Shown: positions 1 to 8,229, counted from the first letter of the stretch. The stretch is 23,463 nt of DNA from JBCCZC01 sp039188505 (GCA_039188505.1 JBCCZC010000034.1:1-23463), one strand, 5' to 3'. Made by a program: numbers and translations. The notes: generated from the sequence alone by a model not told the origin.

Positions 1-269
1 CGATAGGGTCGTTAGTGAGATCGAAGTTCCTGAAATTGGCGGTGACTGGAAGGTGGCCATGCGGCGACGGGCCAATTCTGCCCATAAGCAAGGGGTCTGA
101 AGGTCATGTCTGTTTCCTCCGTGCGGGCCCGGTTGACTGCTCCAGTCGGCGCAAGGGTCAAGCGGCTTAGACTCGGCAGCCTTGTTCTCGGAAGCGGAGC
201 CAATGGCAGGCGTCCGTGCGGGCTCGTATCGCTGTTATGCCCGGCGAGCCGGGCGAGGGCGCTGGCGAC
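1..269. other. No convincing gene; left-edge non-coding stretch
   Basis: This stretch lies downstream of the minus-strand gene that ends at 270. Short open frames exist on both strands but none has a good ribosome-binding site or a recognisable product. A minus-strand frame at 12-203 would give a Trp/Pro-rich peptide of the kind produced by translated non-coding DNA. No strong hairpin, tRNA or promoter was seen; the only inverted repeat I found is a weak 5-bp one (TGGCC/GGCCA). Confidence 0.4.
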
Positions 270-770
270 TCAGCGATCTGCGTTCTCGAACCTCGAGCAA
301 ACGCCCTGCATGAGCGTCTCGAACTCATCGGTGTAGGGTGTCTTGTTTTCCGTTTGCCACCACTCTCGAAAACCGGGGTTGTCCATCCAGTGGCCGAGAT
401 TGTCGTCCACGAGCTTCCGCAGCACGTCATCCTCGGCGCCGCCGTGCATGCGCGAGAAGATGTTCTGATACGCCCACATCAGTTCATGCAGCATTTCATT
501 GGCCTGAGCCCTCTCATCCGGCTGCAGTTCGCTGTAGCTGTCCTTTGCGCGGCGCCAGACGGATGCACGTTGAGGGTCGCCACTGACGTGCAACCTGAGC
601 GCTGAGAAGTCCGCCCCAGCGGTGTCGTAGGCTTGCAGTCGCAGCGCGCGAAGCTGCTCCTCCACCTGCCGATTGCTCTGGCGAATCTGGGCTGCCAGGT
701 AGATCAGGGAAATCACGACCGCTGCGGCACTGACCGTCTCTGCAATGGTGCCTATTGCTTCCCAGTTCAT
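270..770 (-). CDS. Hypothetical protein with N-terminal membrane anchor
   Basis: This 166-residue protein has one hydrophobic segment at about residues 13-29 (TVSAAAVVISLIYLAAQI), followed directly by a charged helical stretch and a soluble, Trp-rich, mostly helical domain. The pattern 'short N-terminus, one membrane helix, IRQSNRQVEEQ' is typical of a widespread family of uncharacterised small bacterial proteins, usually called hypothetical. The soluble part holds a WMDNPGFREWW-type motif at about residues 129-139. The start is the ATG at 768-770; its Shine-Dalgarno is weak because two overlapping 12-bp palindromes cover the start region. It is separated from the next minus-strand gene by about 150 bases and may be transcribed alone or by read-through. 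No enzymatic motif was seen. Confidence 0.7.
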   Translation of the reverse strand: MNWEAIGTIAETVSAAAVVISLIYLAAQIRQSNRQVEEQLRALRLQAYDTAGADFSALRLHVSGDPQRASVWRRAKDSYSELQPDERAQANEMLHELMWAYQNIFSRMHGGAEDDVLRKLVDDNLGHWMDNPGFREWWQTENKTPYTDEFETLMQGVCSRFENADR

Positions 771-789
771 CGCTCGAGCGAGGCCTCGC
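770..789. promoter_or_regulatory. Two overlapping 12-bp perfect palindromes at a start codon
   Basis: TCGCTCGAGCGA (770-781) and GCGAGGCCTCGC (778-789) are each perfect palindromes and share GCGA. They cover the first base of the minus-strand start codon at 770 and the leader just upstream. They could be an operator or alternative leader hairpins. No regulator is recognised from the sequence, so this is a structural observation only. Confidence 0.35.
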
Positions 790-917
790 CGCCTAGGGTT
801 GCCGAAGGGCGTTCGCTCCGGGGGCGAGCGTTCGCGATCTGGAGTATAGCCGCCGGCTGCCTGTCGGACCGGAAGTCGCGGGCGTTGGCCCCATCGCTGC
901 GTCGTTCCCGCTCGCCC

Positions 918-2330
918 CTACTCGTCGATTCGGTATAGCTGCGGTAGTACGAATTCTCCTGCAACCACGGCGGCCTCCGGCTCATAGAGGCGGATTTGCA
1001 GCATGAAGTTGTCGTCCGGCGCCGGCAGCCAGTTGGCACGCGCTTTCGGATCCTCGGGCATCTCGTGGGACAGCGTGATGGTCAGCGTGCCGTCGGGATT
1101 CCGCACGAGTCCCTCGGTGGTCGTGCCAATCTTGTGGCGATTGATCTCGTTGTCGACCATGAAGCGATCGACGGCGTCATACATGGTCATCGACCAGAAG
1201 CCCCCGACCGCCTCGCGAACCGGCATGTCGGCGGGCATCGTGATCTCGTAGCGATGCTTGCCGTTCAGCGGACGCCCGTCCTGATCGACGTAGCGCTTCG
1301 GGTACATCGCGCGTACCGGCGAGTTCAGGCCGACGGAGTTCATGTTCACGGCTGCCCGCTGGAGGAAGTCGTTACCGTAGCGTCCGGCCTCGTACTCCCA
1401 GTTCCAGCCGTTGACCGGCGTATCGCTGTACTTCGCGGCGTCGAAGACGATATGGAAGGCGTCCGGGAACGCGGCGTTCAGAGCCGACCTGCGGATCGGG
1501 TTCAGGTCGGCCACGCCCCCGGTGCCGACACCGATGAATTCGAATTGTTCGGTCAGGACTTCGTCGGACGCGAGAGGATTGTCCCGCAGCACCTCGTCCG
1601 GCCGCTCGAACCACGCTACGCCCTCGGGAAAGACGACTTCGGGCGCGCCCTCCGCGACGACTGGCTCCGGTTGAACCCCGCCGTTCGGATACGCATCGAG
1701 TGGCATCAGGCGAAACTGTTTCTGGATCTCCCGGGCGGCTGCCTGGTCAGCGTTGTTCGCGACGCCGAGGCGCCCGGCGAGCCAGATGTAACGCGTCGGG
1801 GAGTAGTAGACGGGCAAGTCGTCGGGGATTTTGCCGGTGAACCCGGTCTTCGCGAGCACGAAATACCCGCCCGCGGTGCCCACGGTGGCGTTGCACAGAT
1901 CGACCACGGATTCCGTGTACATGTCGAGGATCTGCTGCATCCAGTACCGGTCTTCGATCGGCGGCACGTATAGCACCTGCGGCTGTTCCTCGAGATCCGC
2001 CCAGCCCTGGAGATAGAGCGTGTCGTTGTTAGGCGTTGCGTAGGAGCGGTCCCGGGAGTCCCACAGGCGGGTGATGGGGCCGAGCTCGTTGATGGGTGCC
2101 TGGCCGTTGTTGCGCGGTGCGTCGACCGATGTCTGCAGCTCCCGTGCGACGTCCATCATGACCGGCGCCCAACCATAGATGGCCGCCTGGACGGCGATCG
2201 TGTACGCGTGGTCGTACTCGGCGCGCTCCCGTTCTGTCAGCTCGGCCCGTTGGCTCGCCTCGACACCACCAGTGGCGCCGATGATGACGGCAGCCATGGC
2301 CCCTGCGATCAAGTTCTGGATGGCTTTCAC
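918..2330 (-). CDS. Exported DUF1254/DUF1214 domain protein
   Basis: This 470-residue protein belongs to the DUF1254-DUF1214 family, whose biochemical role is not established. The N-terminus is a signal peptide (hydrophobic stretch at about residues 6-20, cleavage likely after VEA), so the protein is probably periplasmic. DUF1254 lies at about residues 45-175 and includes a YATPNNDTLY motif. DUF1214 covers about 340-450 and includes FWSMTMYD and a terminal LQIRLYEPE motif. I chose the GTG at 2328-2330 because an AAAGGGAGGG ribosome-binding site sits about seven bases before it; an ATG ten codons upstream has none. The gene follows glmS by 42 bases on the same strand with no clear terminator between, so it may be co-transcribed, though no functional link to amino-sugar synthesis is known. 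Confidence 0.88.
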   Translation of the reverse strand: MKAIQNLIAGAMAAVIIGATGGVEASQRAELTERERAEYDHAYTIAVQAAIYGWAPVMMDVARELQTSVDAPRNNGQAPINELGPITRLWDSRDRSYATPNNDTLYLQGWADLEEQPQVLYVPPIEDRYWMQQILDMYTESVVDLCNATVGTAGGYFVLAKTGFTGKIPDDLPVYYSPTRYIWLAGRLGVANNADQAAAREIQKQFRLMPLDAYPNGGVQPEPVVAEGAPEVVFPEGVAWFERPDEVLRDNPLASDEVLTEQFEFIGVGTGGVADLNPIRRSALNAAFPDAFHIVFDAAKYSDTPVNGWNWEYEAGRYGNDFLQRAAVNMNSVGLNSPVRAMYPKRYVDQDGRPLNGKHRYEITMPADMPVREAVGGFWSMTMYDAVDRFMVDNEINRHKIGTTTEGLVRNPDGTLTITLSHEMPEDPKARANWLPAPDDNFMLQIRLYEPEAAVVAGEFVLPQLYRIDE

Positions 2331-2372
2331 TGAATGCCCTCCCTTTCGTCGGTGAATCAAAATCGTCTGTTG

Positions 2373-4202
2373 CTACTCAACGGTGACGGATTTCGCCAGA
2401 TTTCTCGGCTGGTCGACATCGGTGCCCTTGATGACCGCAACGTGGTAGGCCAGCAGCTGGAGCGGGATCGTCATCACGATGGGGGCGATGAAGTCGTTCG
2501 AATGGGGAACCTTGATGACGTGCCCATCGTCGTGCTCGAAGTCGATGGCTGAATCCGCGTCGGCGATCACAAAGAGCTCGCCGCCGCGAGCGCGGACTTC
2601 CGCAATGTTCGACTTCAGCTTCTCCAGCAGCTGGTCTCCGGGCGCAACCGCGATGACCGGCATGTCGGCGTCGACGAGGGCCAGCGGGCCGTGCTTGAGT
2701 TCGCCCGCGGGGTAGGCCTCCGCGTGGATGTAGCTGATCTCCTTGAGCTTCAGGGCCCCTTCGAGCGCGATGGGGTACTGGACGCCGCGGCCCAGGAAGA
2801 GGGCGTGGTGCTTGGGCCCGAAGACCTGGGCGAGCTCCCGCAGGGGTGCGTCGAGATGCAGGGCGCGTTCCAGCGCCTGCGGCAACGCGCGAAGCGCTTC
2901 GGTGTGGGCGATGATGTCGTCCGCATCCGCCTTGCCGAGGCGGCCGAGCTCGAGCGCGACGAGCGCGAGAGCCGCTAGCTGGGTGACGAACGCCTTGGTC
3001 GAGGCGACGCCGATCTCCGGGCCCGCGCGGGTCATCAAGGATGCGTCGGACTCGCGGACCAGGCTCGACTCGGGCTTGTTGCAGACTGCGAGCGCGCCGC
3101 GATAGCCGAGTTCCTTCGCCATGCGCAGGGCGGCCAGCGTGTCGGCCGTCTCACCCGACTGGGACACGGTGAGGAAAAGCGTCTCGTCGGGCACCACGAC
3201 GTCCCGGTAGCGGTATTCGCTCGCAATCTCGACGTTGCACGGAATGCCCGCGAGGGATTCGATCCAGTAGCGCGCCACGAGGCCCGCGTGCCAGCTCGTG
3301 CCGCAGGCAACGATGTGCACGGCACGCGACCCGGCCAGTAGCGCGTCGACCGCCTGGCCGAGCACCGGGCGGCCCGGGTGACCCGTAATCCGGCCCTCGA
3401 GCGTTTCGGCGACCACGCCGGGCTGCTCGAAGATCTCCTTGAGCATGTAGTGGGAGTAGGGGCCGAGCTCGACGCTCTCCGCGCTCAGGTTCGAATCGTG
3501 GATCGGTCGCTCAAGGGTGTTGCCGTCGAGGTCGTACACGGCGAGCTCGCCCTGGCGGACGTCGACGACGTCCCCTTCCTCCAGATAGATGAAGCGGTTG
3601 GTCACCGGGATCAGCGCATGGGCGTCGGAGGCGATGAAGTTCTCGCCGAAGCCGAGGCCCGCCACCAGGGGGCTCCCCAGGCGGGCGCCCACGACGCGCT
3701 GCGGATCCTCGGCATCGATTGCGGCAATGGCGTAGGCGCCTTCCAGCCGCTGGATCACCGCCGTGACGGCGGCGCGGAGATCGTCACCCGCGACGCAGCG
3801 CTGGTGGATGAGGTGGGCGATCACCTCGGTGTCGGTTTCGGTATCGAAGCTGTAGCCCGCGGCACCGAGCTCAGTGCGCAGCGCCTCGTGGTTCTCGATG
3901 ATGCCGTTATGAACCACCGCGATCCGGTTGTGCGACGCGATGGGATGCGCGTTGCCCGTGGTGGGAGCCCCGTGGGTTGCCCACCGCGTATGGGCGATCC
4001 CGCTCGTCGCGGCGAGCTGTGCCTTGTCCTGCAGAGCGCGCAGGCGGGATACCTTGCGGGCCGTACGAAGCCGCTCGAGTTTGCCGTCCACGGGGATGCA
4101 GAGCCCGGCGGAATCGTAGCCGCGATACTCGAGGGCCTGCAGGCCCGCGATGAGGATCGACAGGACATCGCGACCGGCGACCGCGCCGACGATTCCGCAC
4201 AT
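2373..4202 (-). CDS. glmS: Glutamine--fructose-6-phosphate aminotransferase (isomerizing)
   Basis: GlmS makes glucosamine-6-phosphate from fructose-6-phosphate and glutamine, the first committed step toward UDP-GlcNAc for peptidoglycan and LPS; it is cytoplasmic. The 609-residue length fits the family. The start MCGIVGAV places the nucleophile cysteine at residue 2, exposed after Met removal. The glutaminase half carries RWATHGAPT and HNGIIENHE. Two sugar-isomerase (SIS) domains follow, with CGTSWHAG and SQSGETADT in the first and the family C-terminus ending KSVTVE. The gene starts four bases after the glmU stop, so the two are almost certainly one operon. All key motifs look intact. No glmS ribozyme lies upstream; that element belongs to Gram-positive bacteria. 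Confidence 0.98.
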   Translation of the reverse strand: MCGIVGAVAGRDVLSILIAGLQALEYRGYDSAGLCIPVDGKLERLRTARKVSRLRALQDKAQLAATSGIAHTRWATHGAPTTGNAHPIASHNRIAVVHNGIIENHEALRTELGAAGYSFDTETDTEVIAHLIHQRCVAGDDLRAAVTAVIQRLEGAYAIAAIDAEDPQRVVGARLGSPLVAGLGFGENFIASDAHALIPVTNRFIYLEEGDVVDVRQGELAVYDLDGNTLERPIHDSNLSAESVELGPYSHYMLKEIFEQPGVVAETLEGRITGHPGRPVLGQAVDALLAGSRAVHIVACGTSWHAGLVARYWIESLAGIPCNVEIASEYRYRDVVVPDETLFLTVSQSGETADTLAALRMAKELGYRGALAVCNKPESSLVRESDASLMTRAGPEIGVASTKAFVTQLAALALVALELGRLGKADADDIIAHTEALRALPQALERALHLDAPLRELAQVFGPKHHALFLGRGVQYPIALEGALKLKEISYIHAEAYPAGELKHGPLALVDADMPVIAVAPGDQLLEKLKSNIAEVRARGGELFVIADADSAIDFEHDDGHVIKVPHSNDFIAPIVMTIPLQLLAYHVAVIKGTDVDQPRNLAKSVTVE

Positions 4203-4206
4203 GGAC

Positions 4207-5580
4207 TCAGGACTCCTGCTTCGTCGGCCGCTTCCAGCCGGGGATGGTCATCTGGCGGCGCCGGGTCACGGTCAGCTCGTTGTCGGGCGCATCCTTCGTG
4301 ACGGTCGTGCCGGCGCCGATGGTCGCGCCGGGACCGACCGTCACGGGCGCTACAAGCTGGGAATCCGAGCCGATGAAGGCGCCGTCCCCGATCACGGTCG
4401 TGTGCTTGTTGGCCCCGTCGTAGTTACAGGTGATGGTCCCGGCGCCGATGTTGACGTCCGCGCCCACCTCGGCGTCACCGACATAGCTCAGGTGGTTTGC
4501 CTTGCTGCCTTGGCCGAGGCGCGCGTTCTTGGTCTCGACGAAATTGCCGATTCGCGTGCCCTCGGCAAGCTCGGTGCCGGGCCGCAGGCGCGCGAACGGA
4601 CCGATGTCGCAGGCGCCCGTGGTGCGCATACCTTCGAGGACACAGTGGGCGTTGACCGTCGTGCCGGGTGCGAGGTCGCAATCGATGAGGTGGCAGCCGG
4701 GGCCGATATGGACGTCGGCGCCCAGCCGGTTGTAGCCCTCGAAGACGGCGTTGACGTCGATGAAGACGCCAGGTTCGACCGAGACGTCGCCGCGAATGTC
4801 GATGCGAGCGGGATCGGCCAGCGTGGCGCCGGCGTCGCACAGGCCATGGGCCAGCCGCCGCTGAAACATCCGTTCGAGCGTCGCGAGCTGCCAACGATCG
4901 TTGGCGCCCAGGAGCTCGTTCGGGTCCTCGGCTAGGAGCGCCTGCACCGGCACGCCGTACTGGCGAGCCAGCGAGACGACATCCGTCAGGTAGTACTCGC
5001 CCTGGACGTTGCCCTGGTCGAGCTTGTCGAGCCAGAGGGCCAGTCGCTCCCGCGGCGCTGCCATGAGGCCGCTGTTGACCTCATCGATGAGCAGCGTCGC
5101 CGCATCGGCATCCCGGTGCTCCACGATGGCCTGCACGCTGCCGTCGTGGGCCCGGACGATCCGACCGTAGCCCGCGGGATCAGGCACGCGCGCCGTGAGG
5201 ATCGCAACCTCGTTGCCCGCAAGATCGCAGAGCATCGATAGGGTTTCGGTTTCCAGCAGCGGCATGTCGCCGAGCAGGACGAGGACCTGGGCGCCGTCGG
5301 GAATCGTCGGCAGGGCCATCATGACCGCGTGCCCGGTCCCGAGCTGCTGCTCCTGCGGGACCCAGTGCAGATCCGGCACATCGGCGTAGCGAGCCTTCAC
5401 CGTTTCGGCCTGATGCCCCACCACCACGTGAATGGCCTCCGGTCGCAGCGCCTTGGCGCGGTCCAGCACGCGATCGAGCAGCGTGCCGCCAGCGAGCGGC
5501 GCCAGCACCTTCGGAAGCGGCGACTTCATGCGCTTGCCCTGGCCTGCGGCGAGGATCACGACATGCAGCGTTTGGCTCAT
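4207..5580 (-). CDS. glmU: Bifunctional GlcN-1-P acetyltransferase / GlcNAc-1-P uridyltransferase
   Basis: GlmU carries out the last two steps of UDP-GlcNAc synthesis: acetylation of glucosamine-1-phosphate, then uridylylation. It is a cytoplasmic trimer. With the ATG at 5578-5580 the protein is 457 residues, the usual family length. The nucleotidyltransferase signature LAAGQGKRMKS..PKVL is at about residues 10-26. The C-terminal half is a left-handed beta-helix of hexapeptide repeats (from about residue 250) that includes the acetyltransferase block ANHLSYVGDAEVG and the GAGTITCNYDG motif. The frame stays open upstream to 5865, but that part overlaps the symporter gene and has no family similarity. 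The weak AGGA lies about 13 bases before the chosen start. In many gammaproteobacteria glmU follows atpC; here a solute symporter lies upstream. Confidence 0.97.
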   Translation of the reverse strand: MSQTLHVVILAAGQGKRMKSPLPKVLAPLAGGTLLDRVLDRAKALRPEAIHVVVGHQAETVKARYADVPDLHWVPQEQQLGTGHAVMMALPTIPDGAQVLVLLGDMPLLETETLSMLCDLAGNEVAILTARVPDPAGYGRIVRAHDGSVQAIVEHRDADAATLLIDEVNSGLMAAPRERLALWLDKLDQGNVQGEYYLTDVVSLARQYGVPVQALLAEDPNELLGANDRWQLATLERMFQRRLAHGLCDAGATLADPARIDIRGDVSVEPGVFIDVNAVFEGYNRLGADVHIGPGCHLIDCDLAPGTTVNAHCVLEGMRTTGACDIGPFARLRPGTELAEGTRIGNFVETKNARLGQGSKANHLSYVGDAEVGADVNIGAGTITCNYDGANKHTTVIGDGAFIGSDSQLVAPVTVGPGATIGAGTTVTKDAPDNELTVTRRRQMTIPGWKRPTKQES

Positions 5581-5669
5581 GCGGTTCGAATTCCTGGAGG
5601 CGAATGCGCGCATTATGCCAGCCCGACGCGTCCCGTGAACGGCGCGCCACACCGCGCCACCGAATTGCC

Positions 5670-7232
5670 TCAGATGGCCGCGGCGATGCGCGGGAGGGCC
5701 CAGAGCAGGCCCAGCATGGCGCCACAGTAGAGGACGAGCAGTGTGTACACGGGCGCCCATCGCTGGCGGCCGCGAAGAAGCAGCTCCGGCGGCGCCGGTT
5801 CCTGGCGTCGGAATAGGAGGAGGGCGACGCCCCCGGCGACGACGAGACCGATGGCGTTCCACCACATCCAGAAGAGCTCGGGAACCGCGAGCCAGAGGAA
5901 CACGTTGGTGCCGACGCCGGCGAGCACGCCGATGAAAACGCCGCGGCCGCTGGCGTGCGGGCTCAGGACGCCGACCAGGAACGCGGCAAGCACGGGGCCG
6001 TAGAAGGCTGAACCAATTCGATTGATGGTCTCGAGCACGGTTCCCTGCAGCGACTCCACGGCGAAGGCGAAAGCGATCGCAAAGAGCCCCCAGGCAAGGG
6101 TGGTCAGCCGGCTCAAACGCAGCGCGTGGCCGCGCTCGAGCGGACGGTTGCGCTCGATGAAGTCGCGCATGGTCGTGGCGGACAGGGCATTGAATGCCGA
6201 GTCGAGGCTCGACATGGCCGCCGACAGGAGTGCTGCCACGAGAAGTCCCCGAATGCCGATCGGCAGATGCGTGAGGATGTAGGTCGGCACCATGGCGTCC
6301 GGACGTCCGGCGGGTATGGCCGCCGCGAGCGCTGGCGTGGTGGCGACGACCGCACCGATGGCCAGGCCCATGAGCGCGTAGGCGAGGGTCAGCGGGAGCC
6401 GCGCGAATCCGTTTAGCGCCAGGGACCGGCGCGTGTGGTCCGGGCCCCGGGAGGCCAGTTCCCGCTGGACCTGGCTCTGGTCCGTGCCGTAGTACGCCAT
6501 GTACAGGAACAGCCCGCCGATGAAGAAGCCCCAGAAGGGCATCGGTTCATCGCCGTAGCCAAGGCCCGGCCGCAGCGCGACGAGGCGGTCCGGATCGGTT
6601 GCGGCAACGACGGCTCCAACACCGCCGACCTCGCCGATGGCCACGGCGATCGCGAAGACCAGGCCCAGGCCGAGAATGGCCATCTGGATGACGTCCGACC
6701 AGACGACTGCCCGGATGCCGCCGAGCAGATCGTAGAGCAGCGTGAACAACCCCATCGCGACGATCATGAGCCAGAGCGGAGCGTCCAGGAGGACCATCAG
6801 CACCAGCGCGCTGGCGTAGAGCGCGACGCCGGTCGCCAGGCCACGCGAAAGAAGAAAAACCCCAGCGCACAGCACCCGCACCGAAGAGCCAAAGCGGCGC
6901 TCCAGGTACTCGTAGACCGTGATCAGCTCGAGTCCACGCAGGAAGGGCAGCAGGAACAGGGACACGCCGACCATTGCCAGGGGCACCGCCAGCTCGTACT
7001 GGAGCCAGACCAGGCCGCCGTTCGGCGCCAGCGCGACGAAGGCCGGCACAGAGATGAAGCTGATCGCCGAGGTCTGCGTCGCCATCGTCGAGAGACCCGT
7101 GGCCCACCAGGGCAGGCTGCGGCCGGCCACGTAGTAGTCCTCCTCGCTTTCCTGGCGGCGACCCAGCCACGCGCTCAGCGCCATCATGGCGGCGGCGTAG
7201 GCGGCAATTAGGATCCAGTCGAGGGCGTGCAC
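5670..7232 (-). CDS. Sodium/solute symporter (SSS family)
   Basis: This 520-residue inner-membrane protein belongs to the sodium:solute symporter family (SLC5-like), which takes up small solutes using the sodium gradient. Family marks are EDYYVAGRSLPWW at about residues 31-43, STMATQTSAISFIS near 49-62, GGIRAVVWSDVIQM in the middle, and YGTDQSQVQRELASR. About 12-13 hydrophobic segments are visible. The start is a GTG (7230-7232), six bases after the stop of a possible small upstream ORF. The gene ends 90 bases before glmU on the same strand. The substrate cannot be read from sequence. Proximity to glmU-glmS makes an amino sugar or related compound a guess, not a call; sugars, vitamins or carboxylates fit the family equally well. 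Confidence 0.93.
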   Translation of the reverse strand: MHALDWILIAAYAAAMMALSAWLGRRQESEEDYYVAGRSLPWWATGLSTMATQTSAISFISVPAFVALAPNGGLVWLQYELAVPLAMVGVSLFLLPFLRGLELITVYEYLERRFGSSVRVLCAGVFLLSRGLATGVALYASALVLMVLLDAPLWLMIVAMGLFTLLYDLLGGIRAVVWSDVIQMAILGLGLVFAIAVAIGEVGGVGAVVAATDPDRLVALRPGLGYGDEPMPFWGFFIGGLFLYMAYYGTDQSQVQRELASRGPDHTRRSLALNGFARLPLTLAYALMGLAIGAVVATTPALAAAIPAGRPDAMVPTYILTHLPIGIRGLLVAALLSAAMSSLDSAFNALSATTMRDFIERNRPLERGHALRLSRLTTLAWGLFAIAFAFAVESLQGTVLETINRIGSAFYGPVLAAFLVGVLSPHASGRGVFIGVLAGVGTNVFLWLAVPELFWMWWNAIGLVVAGGVALLLFRRQEPAPPELLLRGRQRWAPVYTLLVLYCGAMLGLLWALPRIAAAI

Positions 7233-7238
7233 GAACGG

Positions 7239-7418
7239 TCAGGCTCCGAGGCGTCCCATGGGCACGCGCCGCAGCGCCCGCTGCAGCGTCGTCGGGTGGC
7301 TGGGGTCGCGCTGATCGCGGGCGGCCGTAGGGCTCGCGATCGGGAGCGAAACGCTCGCGCTGCCGCCGGCGCCGTGATCGTGGTCGTCGTCGTGGTTGTA
7401 ACGGTCGGGCGCGCCCAT
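7239..7418 (-). CDS. Possible small His/Asp-rich protein upstream of symporter
   Basis: An ATG at 7416-7418 opens a 59-codon frame ending six bases before the symporter start. The predicted peptide has a His/Asp cluster (YNHDDDHDHG) at residues 7-16, a Ser/Ala/Pro-rich middle and a basic C-terminus (LQRALRRVPMGRLG). It has no membrane segment. An AGGGG about a dozen bases before the start could be a ribosome-binding site. The tight spacing to the symporter suggests translational coupling or a leader peptide role. The cluster is the type that binds divalent metal. The frame is short and GC-rich, so it may also be non-coding leader. Confidence 0.35.
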   Translation of the reverse strand: MGAPDRYNHDDDHDHGAGGSASVSLPIASPTAARDQRDPSHPTTLQRALRRVPMGRLGA

Positions 7419-7468
7419 GCGGCGAGGTTAGCCCCTGGCGCCGCGGGGGTCACGCGGTGGCCCGTCGA

Positions 7469-7491
7469 CCGACCGGATTCTCGCCGGTCGG
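7469..7491. repeat. Perfect 8-bp inverted repeat (hairpin) between divergent genes
   Basis: CCGACCGG and CCGGTCGG are separated by a seven-base loop, giving a stable hairpin on either strand. It sits in the divergent intergenic region between the minus-strand symporter unit and the plus-strand exported protein. No T-tract follows on either side, so it is more likely an operator or a leader structure than an intrinsic terminator. Confidence 0.4.
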
Positions 7492-7581
7492 GCGCGCTGC
7501 AAATCAACTGCGACCCTTTCGACCGCAGACGCATCTCCTGTAGTGCAAACCGGCATAACGCCAATCACAGGGAGAGCAGAA

Positions 7582-8151
7582 ATGAATCGAATCATCGCAG
7601 CGGCCCTCGGCCTGACCTTCGTCGGCGTCGTCGGCGCCATAGATATCGAGCGCGAGGAGCGCATCGAGCTCAAGATCGCAGCCGACGGCGCGGCTCCCGA
7701 AGTCATCGTTCTGGACGACTTCGAGAACTTCCCGATCGGTGCAACCGAGACGGTGCGCACCGAGGCCGGCACCGAGGCTCTGGTAACCCGCCTCGAAGAT
7801 AGGGTGCTACTCGAGCTCAACGGTGAGCAGTTCGAGATCGCCATGCCCGATCCGGAGCGGCTGCACGGCAATGTGTTCCTTCACGACGATGCCGACGTCA
7901 TCATCGAAGAGCTGGGCGAGGGCGCGCATGTTGTCGAGAAGCACGTCATCATCCGCTCCGACGCCGAGTTTCATGACGACGTCGACGGCGAGACCATCGT
8001 CATCGATCTCGGCGAGGACGGTGAGTGGGTCTCTGCAGACGAGGGTCTGCGCCACCGCGTGATCGTGCGTTCGAACGAATCCCTCGAGGCGCACGGCGAC
8101 CACGAGGCCAAGGTCTTCGTCGTGAAGCGCAAGTCCGACGAGACGCGATAA
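7582..8151 (+). CDS. Acidic exported protein of unknown function
   Basis: The product is 189 residues and I do not recognise the family. The N-terminus (MNRIIAAALGLTFVGVVGA) is a signal peptide with likely cleavage after GVVGA, so the protein should be periplasmic or outer-membrane associated. The mature part is strongly acidic, rich in Asp, Glu and His, and made of short alternating beta-type strands such as VIIEEL, HVVEKHVIIR and ETIVIDL, which suggests a small beta-rich, possibly metal-binding fold. The start is set by GGGAGAGCAGAA directly before the ATG at 7582; an upstream in-frame ATG at 7543 lacks such a site. It is followed by a strong hairpin, so it probably forms its own transcription unit, divergent from the symporter. 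Confidence 0.75.
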   Translation: MNRIIAAALGLTFVGVVGAIDIEREERIELKIAADGAAPEVIVLDDFENFPIGATETVRTEAGTEALVTRLEDRVLLELNGEQFEIAMPDPERLHGNVFLHDDADVIIEELGEGAHVVEKHVIIRSDAEFHDDVDGETIVIDLGEDGEWVSADEGLRHRVIVRSNESLEAHGDHEAKVFVVKRKSDETR

Positions 8152-8164
8152 ACCGGTACTTCGG

Positions 8165-8189
8165 CCGCCGCGGTTTTGCGCCGCGGCGG
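8165..8189 (+). terminator. Hairpin terminator candidate after the exported protein
   Basis: A perfect 9-bp GC stem (CCGCCGCGG / CCGCGGCGG) with a seven-base loop lies 13 bases after the stop at 8151. There is no T-run after it (TCTCGCTC follows), so termination would depend on stem strength or on Rho. It may also protect the 3' end of the transcript. Confidence 0.5.
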
Positions 8190-8229
8190 TCTCGCTCACG
8201 ACTCGATTCCCTCCGATCATCGCCCTTCG

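Noticed and set aside
809..835. Hairpin/direct repeat (GCGTTCGC twice, CGCTC/GAGCG stem) as terminator of the glm/DUF1254 unit
   Set aside because: The stem is only 5 bp with a 7-base loop and no T-tract; too weak to call.
996..1973. 325-codon plus-strand open frame
   Set aside because: It is antisense to the DUF1254/DUF1214 gene; composition (Val/Arg/His/Gly-rich) is that of a GC-rich shadow frame with no family motif.
4203..4206. glmS ribozyme
   Set aside because: Only four bases separate glmU and glmS, and this ribozyme class is restricted to Gram-positive lineages.
3378..4301. 307-codon plus-strand open frame
   Set aside because: It lies antisense to glmS, whose motifs are complete; no plausible product.
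5581..5865. N-terminal extension of glmU
   Set aside because: The extra residues are Arg/Pro-rich, overlap the symporter gene and have no counterpart in GlmU; the ATG at 5580 gives the standard length.
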